Source: Rhodospirillales bacterium
Lineage (GTDB): Bacteria > Pseudomonadota > Alphaproteobacteria > Reyranellales > Reyranellaceae
Assembly (NCBI GenBank): GCA_013205335.1
Contig: JABMNB010000168.1
Coordinates: 1 to 5,630, forward strand
Length of the DNA stretch: 5,630 bases
Reading direction: 5' to 3'
The first letter of the stretch is position 1. Every line of letters starts with the position of its first letter. The position numbers were made by a program, and so were the translations under genes. The notes beneath the pieces are model-generated. The model was not told where the DNA came from. It was given only the letters and a program-made list of their open reading frames with translations, and did no database searches. Below, one piece after another: positions 4,245 through 5,630 of this stretch.

Positions 4245-5630
4245 ATGATCCCTGAACTCGGACACTTTGCGTTGATCCTCGCACTGGCCGTTGCGCTCGT
4301 GCAGGGCACGTTGCCACTCGTGGGTGCGAGCAGAGGCGACCTGCGTCTGATGGCACTCGGCCGCACGGCGGCGCTGACGCAGGCGTTCCTCGTGCTGATC
4401 GCCTTCGGCGCGCTGACCCAGGCCTTCGTCACCTCGGACTTCTCCGTGGCCAATGTCGTGGCCAACTCGCACTCCGCCAAGCCGCTGCTCTACAAGGTGA
4501 GCGGCGTGTGGGGAAACCACGAGGGCTCGATGCTTCTGTGGGCATTGATCCTCGCGCTGTTCGGCGCGGCCGTCGCCATCTTCGGCGCGAACCTGCCCGA
4601 CACGCTGCGCAGCCGGGTGCTGGCCGTCCAGGCGCTGATCGGCGTCGGATTCCTCGCGTTCCTGCTCTTCACCTCGAACCCGTTCGAGCGCGTGTTTCCC
4701 GCCCCGCCGGATGGCAACGGTCTCAATCCGCTGCTGCAGGATCCCGGCCTCGCCTTCCATCCGCCGCTTCTCTACCTGGGCTATGTCGGCTTCTCGGTGA
4801 CCTATGCCTTCGCCATCGCCGCGCTGCTCGAAGGCCGCGTCGATGCCGCCTGGGCGCGCTGGGTGCGGCCCTGGACGCTGGCCGCCTGGTGCTTCCTGAC
4901 CCTCGGCATCGCGCTGGGCTCGTGGTGGGCCTATTACATCCTGGGCTGGGGCGGCTTCTGGTTCTGGGACCCCGTCGAGAACGCCTCGCTGATGCCGTGG
5001 CTCGCCGGCACGGCGCTGCTGCACTCCGCCATCGTGGTGGAGAAGCGCGACGCGCTGAAGAGCTGGACGGTCCTGCTCGCCATCCTCGCCTTCTCGCTGT
5101 CGCTGCTCGGGACCTTCCTCGTGCGCTCGGGCGTGCTGACCTCCGTCCATGCCTTCGCCCAGGATCCGGCGCGCGGCCTCTACATCCTGGGCTTCCTCCT
5201 GTTCATCACCGGCGGCGGCCTTGCCCTCTACGCCTGGCGCGCGCCGCAACTCCAGGGCGGTGGCCTGTTCCAGCCGGTCAGCCGCGAGGGCGCGCTGATC
5301 CTCAACAATCTCCTGCTCTGCACACTCGCCGCCACGGTGCTGTTGGGCACGCTCTACCCGCTGTTTCTCGATCTGCTGACCGGCAAGTCGGTGTCGGTCG
5401 GTCCGCCCTTCTTCAACGCCACCTTCGTGCCGCTCTGTGCGCCCTTGTTCGCCGCGCTCTGCGTCGGGCCCTTCCTCGGCTGGAAGCGCGCCGAGCTGTG
5501 GCCCGCCCTGATGCGGCTGCGCGTGGCACTCGTCGTGTCGCTGGCGGCCGTCGTCGTCGCCATGACGATGATCGACAGCCGCTCGACCCTGGCGGCGCTG
5601 GCCTTCGGCTTCGGCGTCTGGCTCATCGTC
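4245..5630 (+). CDS. ccmF: Heme lyase subunit CcmF (3' truncated by window edge)
   Basis: Large inner-membrane protein that takes heme from CcmE and, with CcmH and CcmI, joins it to the cysteines of apocytochrome c. The first 462 residues are present and the frame is open to the last base; family members are about 650 residues, so roughly 190 are missing. The start MIPELGHFALILALAVALVQ is typical. Diagnostic stretches are VSGVWGNHEGSMLLW (85-99), FHPPLLYLGYVGFS (171-184) and the WWD motif WGGFWFWDPVENASLMPW (235-252). Candidate heme-ligand histidines are His172, His260 and His302, each one residue below the E. coli numbering (173, 261, 303); the fourth, near 490, lies outside the window. Many transmembrane helices are evident. 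The ribosome site is weak (TAGG, 4235-4238, 6 nt before ATG). Because of the 211-nt repeat-filled gap, it may rely on readthrough or its own promoter; none was recognised. Confidence 0.96.
   Translation, partial: MIPELGHFALILALAVALVQGTLPLVGASRGDLRLMALGRTAALTQAFLVLIAFGALTQAFVTSDFSVANVVANSHSAKPLLYKVSGVWGNHEGSMLLWALILALFGAAVAIFGANLPDTLRSRVLAVQALIGVGFLAFLLFTSNPFERVFPAPPDGNGLNPLLQDPGLAFHPPLLYLGYVGFSVTYAFAIAALLEGRVDAAWARWVRPWTLAAWCFLTLGIALGSWWAYYILGWGGFWFWDPVENASLMPWLAGTALLHSAIVVEKRDALKSWTVLLAILAFSLSLLGTFLVRSGVLTSVHAFAQDPARGLYILGFLLFITGGGLALYAWRAPQLQGGGLFQPVSREGALILNNLLLCTLAATVLLGTLYPLFLDLLTGKSVSVGPPFFNATFVPLCAPLFAALCVGPFLGWKRAELWPALMRLRVALVVSLAAVVVAMTMIDSRSTLAALAFGFGVWLIV

Noticed and set aside
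4015..4248. 77-codon frame from the ccmE end into the repeat
   Set aside because: Most of it is the translated palindrome, and it overlaps the end of ccmE. It has no family resemblance.
4200..5249. 349-codon antisense open frame opposite ccmF (and similar ones opposite ccmA-ccmE)
   Set aside because: These are artefacts of high GC and third-position bias in hydrophobic genes: Arg/Gln/Glu-rich translations with no motif, lying opposite unmistakable conserved proteins.

Overview
The window comes from a GC-rich proteobacterium, most likely an alphaproteobacterium. This is inferred from base composition and from the style of the permease and Ccm proteins; no rRNA or other lineage marker is present. 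It holds the 3' end of one transport gene, a long structured non-coding stretch, and most of a System I (Ccm) cytochrome c maturation operon. All genes are on the + strand.

Layout. Positions 1-896 are the distal part of an OppC/DppC-type peptide ABC-transporter permease whose start lies upstream of the window. Positions 897-1332 have no credible gene but are packed with inverted repeats: a hairpin over the permease stop codon, a small GC hairpin, a nested imperfect inverted repeat of about 155 bp, an 11-bp perfect hairpin, and then three consecutive hairpins. The last of these is a strong Rho-independent terminator only about 33 nt before the ccmA start. The operon follows: ccmA (1333-1992), ccmB (2066-2731), ccmC (2746-3465), ccmD (3462-3602), ccmE (3599-4033), and ccmF from 4245, cut off by the window end. 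CcmC/D and CcmD/E overlap as ATGA. Two unrelated palindromic repeat elements interrupt an otherwise tight operon, one at ccmA/ccmB (1961-2046) and one between ccmE and ccmF (4092-4210).

How the genes work together. CcmA (ATPase) and CcmB (membrane subunit), with CcmC and CcmD, load heme onto the periplasmic chaperone CcmE and release holo-CcmE. CcmF, with CcmH/CcmI presumably encoded beyond the window, transfers the heme to the CXXCH cysteines of apocytochrome c. All diagnostic residues that fall inside the window are present: the CcmA nucleotide-binding motifs, the CcmC and CcmF tryptophan-rich WWD motifs with their histidines, and the CcmE heme-binding HxxxY.

The coding content is ordinary. 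The part worth a second look is the non-coding DNA. The 1204-1300 segment resembles either a C-rich-loop small RNA or an attenuator-like ccm leader. The ccmA/ccmB repeat supplies the last roughly 10 residues and the stop codon of CcmA. I found no clear evidence of a wholly new system.
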